Origin: Cervus elaphus
Taxonomy: Eukaryota; Chordata; Mammalia; Artiodactyla; Cervidae
Reading direction: 5' to 3'
Assembly (NCBI RefSeq): GCF_910594005.1
Contig: NC_057819.1
Coordinates: 129,243,669-129,307,668 of the forward strand
Length of the DNA: 64,000 nt
Shown here: positions 53,375-63,599 of the stretch, piece by piece
How the letters are laid out: each line of letters begins with the position of its first letter
Numbering within the stretch: the stretch's first letter is position 1
Program-made: the position numbers and the translations under genes
The notes under the pieces: generated by a model
What the model was told of the DNA's origin: nothing
What the model saw: the letters and a program-made list of their open reading frames with translations, nothing else
The model's database searches: none

Positions 53375-53590
53375 GGGAGGGTCATTTACTGACAATTACG
53401 GGTTTAAAGTGGGCCCAGTTTAGCAAGTGGTTTCTATAAAGAGCAGAGCCGGGTCCCCAGGGAGAGAGAGCCGGGCAGAGGCAGGGAGCCGAGGAGGACA
53501 GGCGCTCTCTGTGTTATGGATTTTATCGAGTCGTAAACAAGGCTGGAAAGAAACAATTAAAACCAGCTCGCGCACGGGGCTGCCTGGGCC
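53375..53590. promoter_or_regulatory. Candidate intronic regulatory element (HOX/CDX-like motifs)
   Basis: CATTTACTGACAATTACGG near the 5' side and TTATGGATTTTATCGAGTCGTAAACAAGGC with AACAATTAAAACC on the 3' side. GTCGTAAA resembles posterior HOX sites and the neighbouring TTTTAT is CDX/HOX-like. Inference from motifs. Confidence 0.33.
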
Positions 53591-53914
53591 AGCCGGCTGT
53601 CAGGGAGGCCTCGCCCACCAGCACGATGTCACTGGCAGAGTGGCCTGACCCAGGAGGGCAGGGGGTGGGTGCTGGGACTGGCCCCTGACCCCATCCTCCA
53701 GCCTCAGCAGCTGCCGCTGAGCCCTTATTGACCCTTACACCGACATGTGCTCAGTCAGTCCCCAAAAAGTGATGGTGGCAGACGGCATGCAAGCTGGTGG
53801 TGACTGTCATTGGGGAAGGGGGACCCCCGGCACCTCGCCCTGCGGAGACGTGCTGAGCAAAGGCCTGGACTCGGGGCACCTGTGAGCACCTCTTCACTTC
53901 GGCCACCAGCTGAC

Positions 53915-53990
53915 CCCGTGACCTCAGCGCAGTGACCCAAGCCCACTGAGCCTCTGTTTTCTCATGTGTTGAAACTGAGAAGGAGATTTA
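53915..53990 (+). mobile_element. MIR fragment (weak)
   Basis: 'tgacctcagcgcagtgacccaagcccactgagcctctgttttctcatgtg' is MIR-core-like. Confidence 0.5.
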
Positions 53991-54113
53991 CCCCATAGGG
54001 GTAGCCCAGAATCAAAATAATATGCACAAAGTACAAGAGAAACACTCCAGTGAATATGTAGATTCCCAGCATAATCGGCATAGATACATAGAGAGAAGGT
54101 AGACCTGTATATG

Positions 54114-54336
54114 GGCTTCCCAGATGGCACCAGTGGTAAAGAATCCACCTGCCAATGCAGGAGACGCAAGAGATGTGGGTTCGACCCTGGGTTGGGAAGA
54201 CCCCCTGGAGGCGGAAATGGCTACCCACTCAAGTATTTCTTGCCTGGAGAATCCCATGTACAGAGGAGCCTGGTAGGCTATAGCCCATGGGGTTGCAAAG
54301 AGTCAGAAATGACTGAGCAACTAAGCGCACACACAC
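54114..54336 (+). mobile_element. Bov-tA-type SINE with 13-bp target-site duplication
   Basis: Complete copy with (CA)n tail. AGACCTGTATATG (54101-54113) and AGACCTTTATATG (54337-54349) match at 12 of 13 positions. Confidence 0.95.
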
Positions 54337-54464
54337 AGACCTTTATATGATGTACATTTATTGTCACCAGTACATGGCTATCATTGGATGGGGCTTGAGA
54401 GCCAGGATGAATGGCATGGCCTGCGATGTCCATGGTTCCAGGGATTCTGTGCCTTCTCCATGCC

Positions 54465-54620
54465 AGCCAGTTCCATACATCATCCCAAAAAGTCCCGTAA
54501 GCAAATATTATGCGCCCCTGTTTTATAGAACTGAGATCTCAGACGTGAAATACCTGGCCCACAAAAGTTGTAAATAGCTAGGCTGAGACTGGACAGCGGG
54601 CCTCCTGGATCCCAACCCAG
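54465..54620 (-). mobile_element. Probable MIR fragment
   Basis: 'cccctgttttatagaactgagatctcagacgtgaaatacctggcccac' is consistent with a reversed MIR core; moderately diverged. Confidence 0.5.
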
Positions 54621-54624
54621 AAAT

Positions 54625-55415
54625 CTCGAAGCATCAGGCTCCCCTCTTCTGCCCGGTCGGCTCCTCCTGAGTCAGCAGTGGGCGTGGCCAGAGGCCCGTG
54701 CCAAGCAGAGAGGTCCAGGGTGGCCAGAGTTGGGGGAGTCTTCCCCCTGCAGCCCTGGGGCAGGCAGGCAAGAGCAGAAGGCATTCAAAAGTCAGGAGTG
54801 TTCAAGGTAGAGGAAGCTCAGGTGAGCGGAGGGGCAGCTTGGCTACTGGCAGGCATGGGCACAGGGGAGCTGAGTCCAGGTGTGGACCAAGTACCTAACA
54901 GAGGCAGGAGACGGTCCCTGGGCTTCCAGCTGCCCACCAGGGCCCTGGAGGAAGTGGTCAAGGGTTCCTAGGCTGCGTTCCTAGGCTGGGGATGGAGGGA
55001 GGCAGATGGCGGAGGCCGAGGTCGCCCCTCTTGCTCCACTCCGCTCATCTCCCTCCTCTGCTGAGCTGCAGCCAGGCGATGACAGGGAGCCATCCCCAGG
55101 GACCTGCCACGGGGAGGCTGTGGAGGCCGAGGGCCAATCAGAGTAGTGGCAGGAAGGTCAATGGAGGCTGGCACCCGCCCCTGTCCTTGTCCCCCATCCC
55201 TGTCCTTGCTCATCTCCTATGGGGGCAGGGCCATCAGAGTCAGGGTGGCCTCACGAGTGTTGAGAGCTGCTGGGAGGGGAGGTGGCCACAGGCTCTGGAC
55301 CCTGCACTGCACGAACCAGACCCTCCATCAGCCAGCCTGCACCCACAGAGAGATGGAATAGACAAATGTGTGCAGGTACAAGCAGCTCATCCGGATAGGG
55401 ATATGACCTCACTTC
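54625..55415. other. Unique intronic DNA
   Basis: Nothing recognised; no supported exon. Confidence 0.4.
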
Positions 55416-55419
55416 CTGT

Positions 55420-55610
55420 TCCTGCTGACCCATTTTGCAGAGAAGGAAACTGAGGCTTACGAGGTTGAGGGAAGTGACCTGTCCCAGGTCTCTAGGCCGG
55501 GTGTGGAACGCCGTTGAACTTCCAAAACATGCCCTGCAACCTCTCCAGGTCACCCAGCTAGGAGTCAGAGTAAGGATGGGACCCAGACAGTCCCAACCCC
55601 ATGCTGAGCC
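55420..55610 (-). mobile_element. MIR element
   Basis: 'gacccattttgcagagaaggaaactgaggcttacgaggttgagggaagtgacctgtcccaggtc' is the reversed MIR core. Confidence 0.85.
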
Positions 55611-55614
55611 CAGA

Positions 55615-56840
55615 TCACACTGTCAGGCTGCCAAGGCCTCCATGTCACCTCCCACCCCCGTATCATGGGCCCTGGCTCTGGCCCCCTTGGCACTCCAGAT
55701 TGCTCTGTGGGTCCATTCCAGAGCCTCCCAGGACCCCTATCTTGCAAACTTCCCACTGCCTCCAGCCAGGCCGCCCGACATTGCGTATGTGCCCAGAACA
55801 GGCCAAGCATGTCAGGACAGGCAGCGGGTTGGGGGGAGGCATGCCTGGGACGTGAAGCTGGGAGGCCCTCTGGGCCATGGGCTGCTCCCCGCCCCCCCCG
55901 CCCCCAAAGGCCGTCGTCTCTGATTTCTGCAATATTGTGTCTCAAGGGTTTCCTGGTCAGCACGCCCAGACCGTGTTCGTGACGCCCTCAGGCTGCTTGG
56001 CAGCAGGACGGGGACAGGATGGGGCCTGCTCCTCCCCCGACACCCTGCTCCATTCCTTAGCCCCTTGCTGCCCTCCTGGCCGCCTCCCTGCATTCCGGGA
56101 GGACAGGCCCTGGCCGGGGCCTGGGAAGGGGCAGGGAGGGTGGTGGGCCAGGTCAGGCCTGCACAGACACTGCCCCCACCCAGACCCCCCCCAGAATGCC
56201 TCTGATCCCCCACCAGTGGCAGCTCCCGCTTCCAGCCCATCCCTGGGGCTGTGGGGAGCAGCTGGGGCCATCTGGGGCTGGCCCAGGCCCCAGGCTGCGT
56301 TCCCAGGACCCCGCACCTCATCAAGAAGCAGCTTGCGGTGCCGGCCACTCCGCTGAGCCTCTCGAGGCTGCCCCGGCCGTGTCCTTGTGTGGCCCGTCAC
56401 ACGTGGGGCTGAGGGCCACACGTGCGGCCACTGACACAGGGCGGCCGCTTCTGGGCCCTGTTCCCCGCTCCCAGGAGCCTCAGGGGGGCTCTGATGCCAT
56501 GCCCGAGGGTCCTCTGGGCTCACCCTCCATCAGAAGCCAGAGGGCAGGAGAATCACAGGGCACAGGGCGGGGGTACACTGCCGCCCACCGGGCCCGCGGC
56601 GCCTGCCCCCCGTCTCACACACACCTTCTGCTGTCTGCTTTCCGTGTCTGGCAGTCACACGGCCGGGGCGTCCCGTTCAGGCTGCAGCCACGACCACCCC
56701 CAGCCCCCGACACTCGCACATTCCTTCCTGTGCCCAAGGCCGCTTCCCGCACACTCAGCGCACCGCCTTCTTGCCCCCTTGGCAAAAGCGCAGGTGCGTC
56801 CTCCCCGCTCTCCTGCATCGCCGCTCCGTCTCAGGCCCCT
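55615..56840. other. Unique GC-rich intronic DNA
   Basis: Frames of up to 240 codons (56196-56918) are low-complexity, Pro/Ser/Ala-rich and overlapped on both strands. I do not support any as genes. Confidence 0.4.
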
Positions 56841-56844
56841 TCCC

Positions 56845-56935
56845 CTCCCACAGCTTCATTCATTCAGCAAACGCTCACTGAACACCCACCAGATCCTGGG
56901 CTCTATTCCGGGAGCTGAGGATCCTGTTGGTCGTA
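56845..56935 (-). mobile_element. L2 3' end fragment
   Basis: 'ttcattcattcagcaaacgctcactgaacacccaccagatcctgggctctattccgggagctgagg' is the reversed L2 tail. Confidence 0.6.
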
Positions 56936-56984
56936 GGAAAAAAAAAAAGTAACAGGCAAACCTCTTTGTTATTGCGCGTTTACC

Positions 56985-57430
56985 TTCTGATCGGGAGATA
57001 GCCAACAGGATAGATAATTTTTTTTTTTTTAGTTAAAACAGCAGAATTTTATTATCTTATAGTTCTGGTGGTTAGAAAGATGACACAGCTCTTGCTGAGT
57101 AAAATCGAGGTGTCGGGGGACTGTGTTCCTTTTAGAGCCTGTGGGGAGAATCTGTTTTCTTGCCCTTTTTCAGCTTCTAGAGACTTCTTGCATCTCTGTT
57201 GTACACCCGAAACTAATACGATATAAATCAACTGTAATCAAATGAGAGAAAGTGCATTGAGACAACATTTTCAGTATAACAGCAAAGAAATTAGAATTCT
57301 AAAGTGGTCAGTATTTTAAGTAATAAGAAGTTCTTGTATTTTGAGACAATCTTACATGTACAGTGGTTGGATGCTGAAATATACTGATGTGGCCCACCTA
57401 TACCCCAGACACCCCTCCTCCTGGGACCTC
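56985..57430. mobile_element. Old LINE-type remnants
   Basis: 'aacagcagaattttattatcttatagttctggtggttag' and 'tctgttgtacacccgaaactaatacgatataaatcaactgta' are fragments of common L1-associated repeats. The second is an L1 3' UTR word. Boundaries are unclear. Confidence 0.45.
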
Positions 57431-57874
57431 AGATGGAAGACAAAGTAACATAAGTTGAAACATAGAGGATAAGTAAAGTTTGTAGGTATTAGATGCTGAG
57501 AGTTCCTATGGTGGGGGAGGAGGGGGAATAAAGCAGAGGGGAAGAGTGGACCTTTTAGGTGTGTGGATGGGGACCCTCAAGGCGTCTGATCTAGGGCACC
57601 GTGACGACATGTGGCTCAGGCCCTCTGGTGCCGGCCAGCAAGGCCACACTTCAGCCAGAGGTGCTTGGGCATTGGGCAGTGGTCCAGTGTCTGACCTCCC
57701 GCTGGAGCCCACAGATCCACACCAGTTCTGCCTGCTCCCTGGCCAGCATTCAGCCTCAGAGGCTGGCGAGGATGGACGGTCCACGGCTGGTACCCAGAAG
57801 TTGGGTTAGGTTTGGGGGGAAGGGTTGGCTGTGACTAGGTTTAGGGAGATGGTTTTTGAGATGGAAATAAAAGC

Positions 57875-58045
57875 AGGGAGGCCTGGATTGGGATCTGAAC
57901 CTCATCACTGATTAACCTTGATTTAAAGGGTCATTTCCTTACCCTCTAAGCCTCTGCTTTTCCTTCTGTTCAATGGGCGTGCTGATACCTACCTTGTAAA
58001 TTCCCCGTGGAGGTTAAAGGAGATTAAAGCAAAGTCTACATTGTA
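57875..58045 (+). mobile_element. MIR element
   Basis: 'gcctggattgggatctgaacctcatc', 'ccttaccctctaagcctctgcttttccttctgttcaatgggcgtgctgatacc' follows the MIR core and 3' side. Confidence 0.8.
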
Positions 58046-58117
58046 CTCCAAGATGGAAGGACATTGAGACAGGACCCGGGTGGGTAAGGGAGGTGACGGG
58101 GACACATTAAGAAGAGG

Positions 58118-58380
58118 TCTGGGACTTCTCTGGTGGTCCAGCGGTAAAGAATCCGCCTGCCAACGCAGGGGACACGGGTTGGGTCCTTGGTCTGGGAAAT
58201 AAGATCCCACATGCTGCGGGGCAACTGAGCGTGTGCACCCCAACAAGAGAAGCCACCGCAGTGAGAAGCCCGCACCCTGAAATTAGAGAGTAGCCCCCAC
58301 TCGCCGTAACTAGAGAAAGTCCATGTGCGGCATTGAAGTCCCAGCACAGCCAAAAATAAATAAATACATTAATTAATTAA
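58118..58380 (+). mobile_element. CHR-2-like SINE with 9-bp target-site duplication
   Basis: From 'gggacttctctggtggtccagcgg' to a TAAT-rich tail after 'cagccaaaaataaataaata'. AAGAAGAGG at 58109-58117 recurs at 58381-58389. Confidence 0.95.
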
Positions 58381-58389
58381 AAGAAGAGG

Positions 58390-59910
58390 GCTGAGGAGCC
58401 AGGGCCGGCTCCAAGCCCCCTCTGCGTGTCCCTTCACCGTGCCCGGCCCGGGAAGAGGGGCAAGGAGAAGGGAGGTCAGGATTGGAAACCAGCTCTCGTC
58501 ACGAGCCCAGGCCCCCGAGTTGTGTGATAGCCACTTCCCGCCTGTGTCTCTTGGAAGCCTTCTGCCTAATCCAGTTAACACCTCCTGTGATCCGATTACT
58601 GTGTGTAAGAAACCTCAGATCTGATCAGAGGCATCACGTGGGTGGCATAGGTTGACTGGGGGGGCACTGCAGAGAAGAGGTCCAACTGCGGCTGCCATCT
58701 GCCCCTCCCCGGTCTCCGCTCCTGCCAAGCTGGGCGTCCCGACTCTGGCAGGCCTGGGAGGTGCCGGGGAGCAGGGGTCCCGGAGCCACCACCATCCTCC
58801 CCGGGTGCCTGAAAAGCAGATGCCATCCAGCCCCCTGTAGCCCCCTGGCCTTGAAGGGGAAGCCTTCTCCTCCCCCTGACCCACCATCCTCGTCCCCTTG
58901 GGTGGAGCTTGCCTGCTTCCTGAGGAGGAAAGTTGCAATTGTGGCCACAAGCGTGGCCAGGGCCTGGGGCACTTTGGAGAGGGAGGTGTTTGGGGCCCTG
59001 CCCTCGTGGGTGCTCCTGCGGGCTGCAAAGGGCCCCGCAGAGCCCCACCTGCGCCCCAGGTGACACGCACCTGGCCGAGGACAGGCTGGGGCCTCCCGTC
59101 TGCTGAGGGACGACCTGCAGGAAGCGCCCATTCTGTGCCCTGGGGAGGGGGAGGCCAGGAGAGGGCCCGGTCGTGCAGGACGCCGGGATCCTGAGAGCCC
59201 AGGGAAGCCCGCCTGAAGGGCCTCTCACTGTCCACCCTAGAAGGAGCAGGCTGCGCAGTGGGGCTCCACGCCCCCTTCCCACTTCGGCCTTGCAGGGCCC
59301 AGAGAATCACCGCTCAGTGGACACCGCCGCCCCCACCCTGCCCATGTGCGGCAAACACTGTTCCTGAGAGCAGAGCTTTCTAACACCTGGAAATACAGGG
59401 GAAAGGCCTTGCAGACGGGCCGCGAGTCCATGACCCTTCATTCTGCTCCTTCCCCCAGGCGCGTGGTGTCATGCGGGGCACACGGCGGGCCCTCGTTCTG
59501 GAGGGGGACAGGCCGGAAGCCAGCAGGGCGTGCCTGCCCGTCCGGTCAGCCTTTCTTCCTTATCTGTGCATCCCCGGTGAGCCGCCCTGCCCGCTCCACC
59601 CTTCTTCCCTCCGGAGCTCCGTTCCAGGCGTGCCCTGGTTAGACTCCAGACAGCCGCAGTTCTGCAGGCGGGCTAATCAGGCAGGATGCTGGCAGAGACA
59701 GATGGCTGGAGGTGTTAATAGGGGTCTGGAGACGGCGGGAGGGCACCGTCGCATCTCCACAAGCTGGCCTGCCTGAAACATAAAAAAGCCACCGTCTCTC
59801 TCCCTCCGCTGCCCCCTCTTCAGATGGGGTCTGACCCCATTTTGATCATCTTTATTTTTATTATCCCGATAAAACCTGCTCTTACACATTCTAACTGTGC
59901 AGGTATAATC
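58390..59910. other. Unique GC-rich intronic DNA
   Basis: Frames of up to 231 codons on the minus strand (58596-59310) overlap others and show no domain. No exon supported. Confidence 0.4.
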
Positions 59911-59917
59911 CTGCCTG

Positions 59918-60128
59918 CAGGGCCTCCCAGGTGTTTCAGTGGTAAAGAAGCTGCCTGCCAATGCAGGAGACACGGGTTCCATCCCTGGGTTGGGAAGATC
60001 CCCTGGAGAAGGAAATGGCAACCCACTCCAGTATTCTTGCCTGGGAAATCCCATTGTCAGAGGAGCCTGGTGGGCTACAGTCCAGGGGGTCACACAAGAG
60101 TCGGACGTGACTTGGCCACTGAACAATG
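59918..60128 (+). mobile_element. Bov-tA-type SINE
   Basis: Complete copy from 'gggcctcccaggtgtttcagtgg' to 'ggacgtgacttggccactgaacaatg'. Confidence 0.95.
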
Positions 60129-60129
60129 A

Positions 60130-60860
60130 CAGCAATGATCTTGGCGGCAGGTACAAGTGAACAGTGTGTAGCCCAGTCTCTGGTTCCGCCGTGAGGGGGA
60201 CAGCACGGCCTTGATGGTTCCGAGCCGTACATGATGCTAAGGTCATGGAGGCGTGTCTGTGGGCTGCAGGACACAGTCCTTTTTTCTGGCTGTGGATTAC
60301 TTTTCCCTTTTGTGCTAAGGAGCTCTTGGTGGGACATGCCACGGTTCCCTGAATGCATCCTTACTGACAGATCAGGCCCCTAGAATCATTAGGTTTTTGA
60401 TTAGAAAGTGACCATGGGAATCAACTCCCTCCTTTCCCAGGCAAGAAACCGAGGCTGGCCGGTGAGTGGCACCCGCCCTGTGTCCACAGAGGGGCCGAGT
60501 GTGCCGCTGGAGGCCTCCGATCTCTAGCTGAGCAGCAACTGCTGTGGTCCTGGCCCCGCTTCGCTTTTTAGCACTCGGTACTTTTCACCCATAGGTTTTC
60601 CTGATGGCCACATGATCGCTGTCCTGCGGTCTGTCCCCATGTTGCAGATGAGCGGTCTCAGCCATGGTCGGGGGGCGGGGTGGGCCCAGGCGTGCAGTGC
60701 TCTCTTCCCCTGCCTAGGTCCTGCACCTCTGGTATCTCCAGGTGCAGAGGGTCCCAGCTGTGATACAGGATGCCCAGGTAAATGTAAATTCAGACAAACA
60801 AGGACCCATCTCTTAGTGTAAGTTTGTCCCAAGTATCAGTCACACGTATATATGCTCTAT
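60130..60860. other. Unique intronic DNA
   Basis: Weak MIR-like traces at about 60405-60480 and 60625-60660; otherwise nothing recognised. Confidence 0.4.
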
Positions 60861-60873
60861 TTCCTGCAAGTTT

Positions 60874-61000
60874 CTTTTTATTTTTTCTTTTGGCCGTACC
60901 ATGCTGCATGTGGGATCTTAGTTCCCCTGCCAGGGATTGAACTCGTGCTCCCTGCAGTGGAAGCCCAGAATCCTAACCACTGGACCACCAGGGAAGTCCC
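60874..61000 (-). mobile_element. CHR-type SINE with target-site duplication
   Basis: Reverse copy from the T-rich tail through 'ttttggccgtaccatgctgcatgtgggatctt' to 'ccaccagggaagtccc'. TCCTGCAAGTTT (60862-60873) and TCCTGTAGGTTT (61001-61012) match at 10 of 12 positions. Confidence 0.92.
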
Positions 61001-61450
61001 TCCTGTAGGTTTGGACTGTTGAAAACCCCAGCTCTAACAGTCCATGGGCTGGCATTTCACTGGGTGTCCTGTTAACCCAGAGAGAGGGCTGGGTGCCCAG
61101 AAGAGGCAGCTCTGTCTCCCGAGGCACAATGCCCCAACCATCCCTAGTCCCCTGTGGACTCTCCTGACCTCAGAGGACCCCTGTCTTGCCCTCTGGATGT
61201 GACCCCCAGATCAGGAGCAGAAAGAACCAGCTGCTAGCAGGCAAAGAAACACCTAGCAAGGAGGGCAGGCGGGGGAAGGGCAGATTTGGCCAGGCCTCTG
61301 GCTCCTGGGAATTTTAGATCCTTATTTTCTGAAGTTTTGGACCGTTGAGAATTCCAGGTCAAATGGCCTAGGTCTGAAGGGGCAGAGTGAGCATTCTCTA
61401 CCACAGATGGGGGATGTTGAATCCTTGGCGTGTGTCTTGTGGGACCCACA

Positions 61451-61518
61451 GGCCTTGGGGCATCTTCTCCGACCCAGGAAGCGGGGCCTTGGGGCATCTT
61501 CTCCGACCCAGGAAGTGG
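61451..61518. repeat. Tandem duplication of a 34-bp unit
   Basis: 61451-61484 and 61485-61518 are identical except for one base (AAGCGG versus AAGTGG), which indicates a recent local duplication. Confidence 0.95.
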
Positions 61519-61534
61519 ATGCTGGGACGGGGGT

Positions 61535-61725
61535 ATCACTTGCCAGGGCTATCCATTCTCACACATCCCTGGCAGCCTCCCACGGCCACTCACGCCTGGA
61601 TTCCACTAAGAGCCTCCAAGCTGACCCCTCTGATCTGGCCTTTCCTCTCCATCCATCCTGCGGACAGCTGTCTCAGCCATCTTGCTAAATGTCCTCTTTC
61701 ATCAAACGCCCTCCCTTTCTCAAAG
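61535..61725 (+). mobile_element. Possible decayed L2-type repeat
   Basis: 'ggcctttcctctccatccatcctgcggacagctgtctcagccatcttgct' resembles old dispersed repeats carrying 'ctacagtctgttctccacacagcagccagagtgatctt'. Weak. Confidence 0.3.
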
Positions 61726-61889
61726 GACCCCGCCAGTTCCCTGTTTCCTGTGGAGCCAAGATGCTGGCCCCAACTTCCAAGAGTCTGTAATTGGCAGCAT
61801 CCTATCTGTGCACTTGGCTCCCCCCAGGCCCCTGGACGTTTGGAAGAGGCCACATTCCAGAGAGGAGCGAACGTGTTTGCAGACATTTG

Positions 61890-62035
61890 CGGCCAGTAGC
61901 TGGCTGCTTTCTCTTTAAGGCTGTCCCCTTTCCAGCCCCCATTGAGTTCACCTGATTACAAGTGCAAGGACACAGACATAATTAGCTGCCAATGGCACTT
62001 AGCACCTCTGTGACACCTGCAGCCGCAATGGCTCT
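61890..62035. promoter_or_regulatory. Candidate intronic regulatory element
   Basis: ATTGAGTTCACCTGATTACAAG, then GACATAATTAGCTGCCAATGGCACTTAGC (TAATTA at 61979-61984; a CCAAT-like word and an NKX-like CACTTAG adjacent). Unique and undecayed in appearance. Confidence 0.32.
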
Positions 62036-62164
62036 GCAGGGCTGCTCAGAGTGAACCGGCTGCTCTGCCCTGTGGCTGGGGACGGTTCCGTTACAGCCCA
62101 GACACCTCAGGCCAGTGAGGGTCCAGTCTCCAGTGACCAGACAGAAATTAACCCTGTGTCAGGG

Positions 62165-62225
62165 CTGACGGTGGGCTACAGTGCACGGGGTCACACAGGC
62201 TTGGACATGACTGAGCGACTCACAC
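62165..62225 (+). mobile_element. Bov-tA SINE 3' fragment
   Basis: 'gtgggctacagtgcacggggtcacacaggcttggacatgactgagcgac' is the last ~55 bases of a Bov-tA SINE. Confidence 0.75.
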
Positions 62226-62274
62226 CTTCAGGGCTGATGTAGGAACAGCACCGCGAACAGAGCTTTCCATGACT

Positions 62275-62395
62275 CCCTGTTTCATCTGTGGGGCAGGTGG
62301 CAATGCCCCCATTTCCCAGATTAGGAAACTGAGGCTTGAGGAATAAGGGACTTGCCCACACCACTGGTGAAGTGGTGAGGGTAACCTCTGTCTGT
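62275..62395 (-). mobile_element. MIR fragment
   Basis: 'cccatttcccagattaggaaactgaggcttgaggaataagggacttgccc' is the reversed MIR core. Confidence 0.85.
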
Positions 62396-62544
62396 TTCAA
62401 GGCCCCATTCATTGCCCTGTGCTCCTCCTGTTTCACTGGCCTCCCTTCCCCAATTCCACAAATCTGAGCCTCACCTCCAGGCTCAGCTCTCCCTCGGGGC
62501 CTCCTCACTTCCATTCTGTCTTTAAATGCACCGAGCACCTACAA

Positions 62545-62610
62545 CTCTGCCCCTCAAAAGAGATGCTGCCTTATCCTCTCTGCCCCTCAAAAGAGATGCT
62601 GTCTTAGCCT
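62545..62610. repeat. Tandem duplication of a 33-bp unit
   Basis: 'ctctgcccctcaaaagagatgctg' starts at 62545 and again at 62578, with two or three mismatches between copies. Confidence 0.9.
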
Positions 62611-62914
62611 CTAGGAGTGTGTGCACGTGTGCATCCGAGTGTGCTAATCTTAATCTCTCCCGGCTGGAGTGTGCATTCCTGGTGGCCTGGAAATAGAGTC
62701 CCACCATAAAGCCACTAGCCGCTAGACAAGCGTGTCACCGGCACTAAATAACTGCTCCTGGACAGGCTGAGTGAGTGGTTGCAGAGTGCCTGCAGTTTTT
62801 TTTTCCTTGCTTAAATAGATCGTTGAGTAACAAGTGAACATCTCCACTTAGGGAGCCGTGGGTGCCTTGGCGGCGAGGATGCTGACTCTGGCTTTAGCTG
62901 CTCTGGTGTCCCTC

Positions 62915-63015
62915 CACACCGTGAACGAGCTGTGAGCCCTTGGGCCTCTGTGGGCCGCAGGTTCCCTGTCTGTAAGATGGGTCACTGGGAGGGGTCCCCT
63001 CTCCCAGGGCTGCTG
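62915..63015 (+). mobile_element. MIR fragment (weak)
   Basis: 'gagctgtgagcccttgggcctctgtgggccgcaggttccctgtctgtaagatggg' is MIR-core-like but diverged. Confidence 0.5.
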
Positions 63016-63179
63016 AGGGAGTGAAGTGGTTTGTGTGCACCTACAGTGCAGAAGGGGGTCCCTGTGTTTAGGAGTCCACCCCAGGGTTGTGCCATCCTGG
63101 CCCTTGGGAAGTCCGCAGGGCACTGTGACATCTTCTCCCTCTTCTGGCGGGGTCATCCTGGCCCGTTCGGGCCAGGAGC

Positions 63180-63396
63180 AAGATTTCTCAGCCTCAGCAC
63201 CTCGGCACACGGGACCGGCTCATTCTGTGTCGTGAGGGAGCAGAGCTGTCTTGTATGGTATAGGAGGAAGTTTAGCAGCATCCTTGGACTGCACGCGCTA
63301 GATGCCTGCTGTAACAAGCAAAAACGTCTCCAGACCTCTGCCCTGCCGTGGCAGGGGTGGGGGGTTGCATCACCCCCCGGTGAGAACTGCTGCCCT
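63180..63396 (-). mobile_element. MER20 hAT transposon, nearly complete
   Basis: 'gatttctcagcctcagcac', 'ggaggaagtttagcagcatccttggactgcacgcgctagatgcc', 'caaaaacgtctccagac' and 'caccccccggtgagaactg' give the whole reversed MER20 order. Confidence 0.9.
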
Positions 63397-63397
63397 A

Positions 63398-63592
63398 GGA
63401 CATTCTCTAACTTGAGAATGCATTGGACTGTCCTGGAGGGCTGGCTCAGAGACAGACTGCGTGTTGTCACCCCCGAGGTGCTGATCCTGGGGTCTGGGGA
63501 GGTCCCCAGAAGCCGCCCTTCTAACAGGTTCCCAGGTGCTGCCGCTTCGGCTGTGCCGGGGAGCCCCACTTTGGGAACTACCTCTTAAGCGT
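63398..63592 (+). mobile_element. MER5A hAT transposon
   Basis: 'cttgagaatgcattggactgtcctggagggctggctcagagacagac', 'gctgatcctggggtctggggaggtccccagaag', 'cttctaacaggttcccaggtgctgcc' and 'gccccactttgggaacta' follow MER5A end to end, directly after MER20. Confidence 0.88.
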
Positions 63593-63599
63593 AATCTAA

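Noticed and set aside
214..60128. tRNA genes suggested by 'ggttcgatccctgg' B-box-like sequences
   Set aside because: Each lies in the head of a Bov-tA or CHR SINE. The tRNA-like part is not foldable into a complete tRNA as seen and is part of a retroposon.
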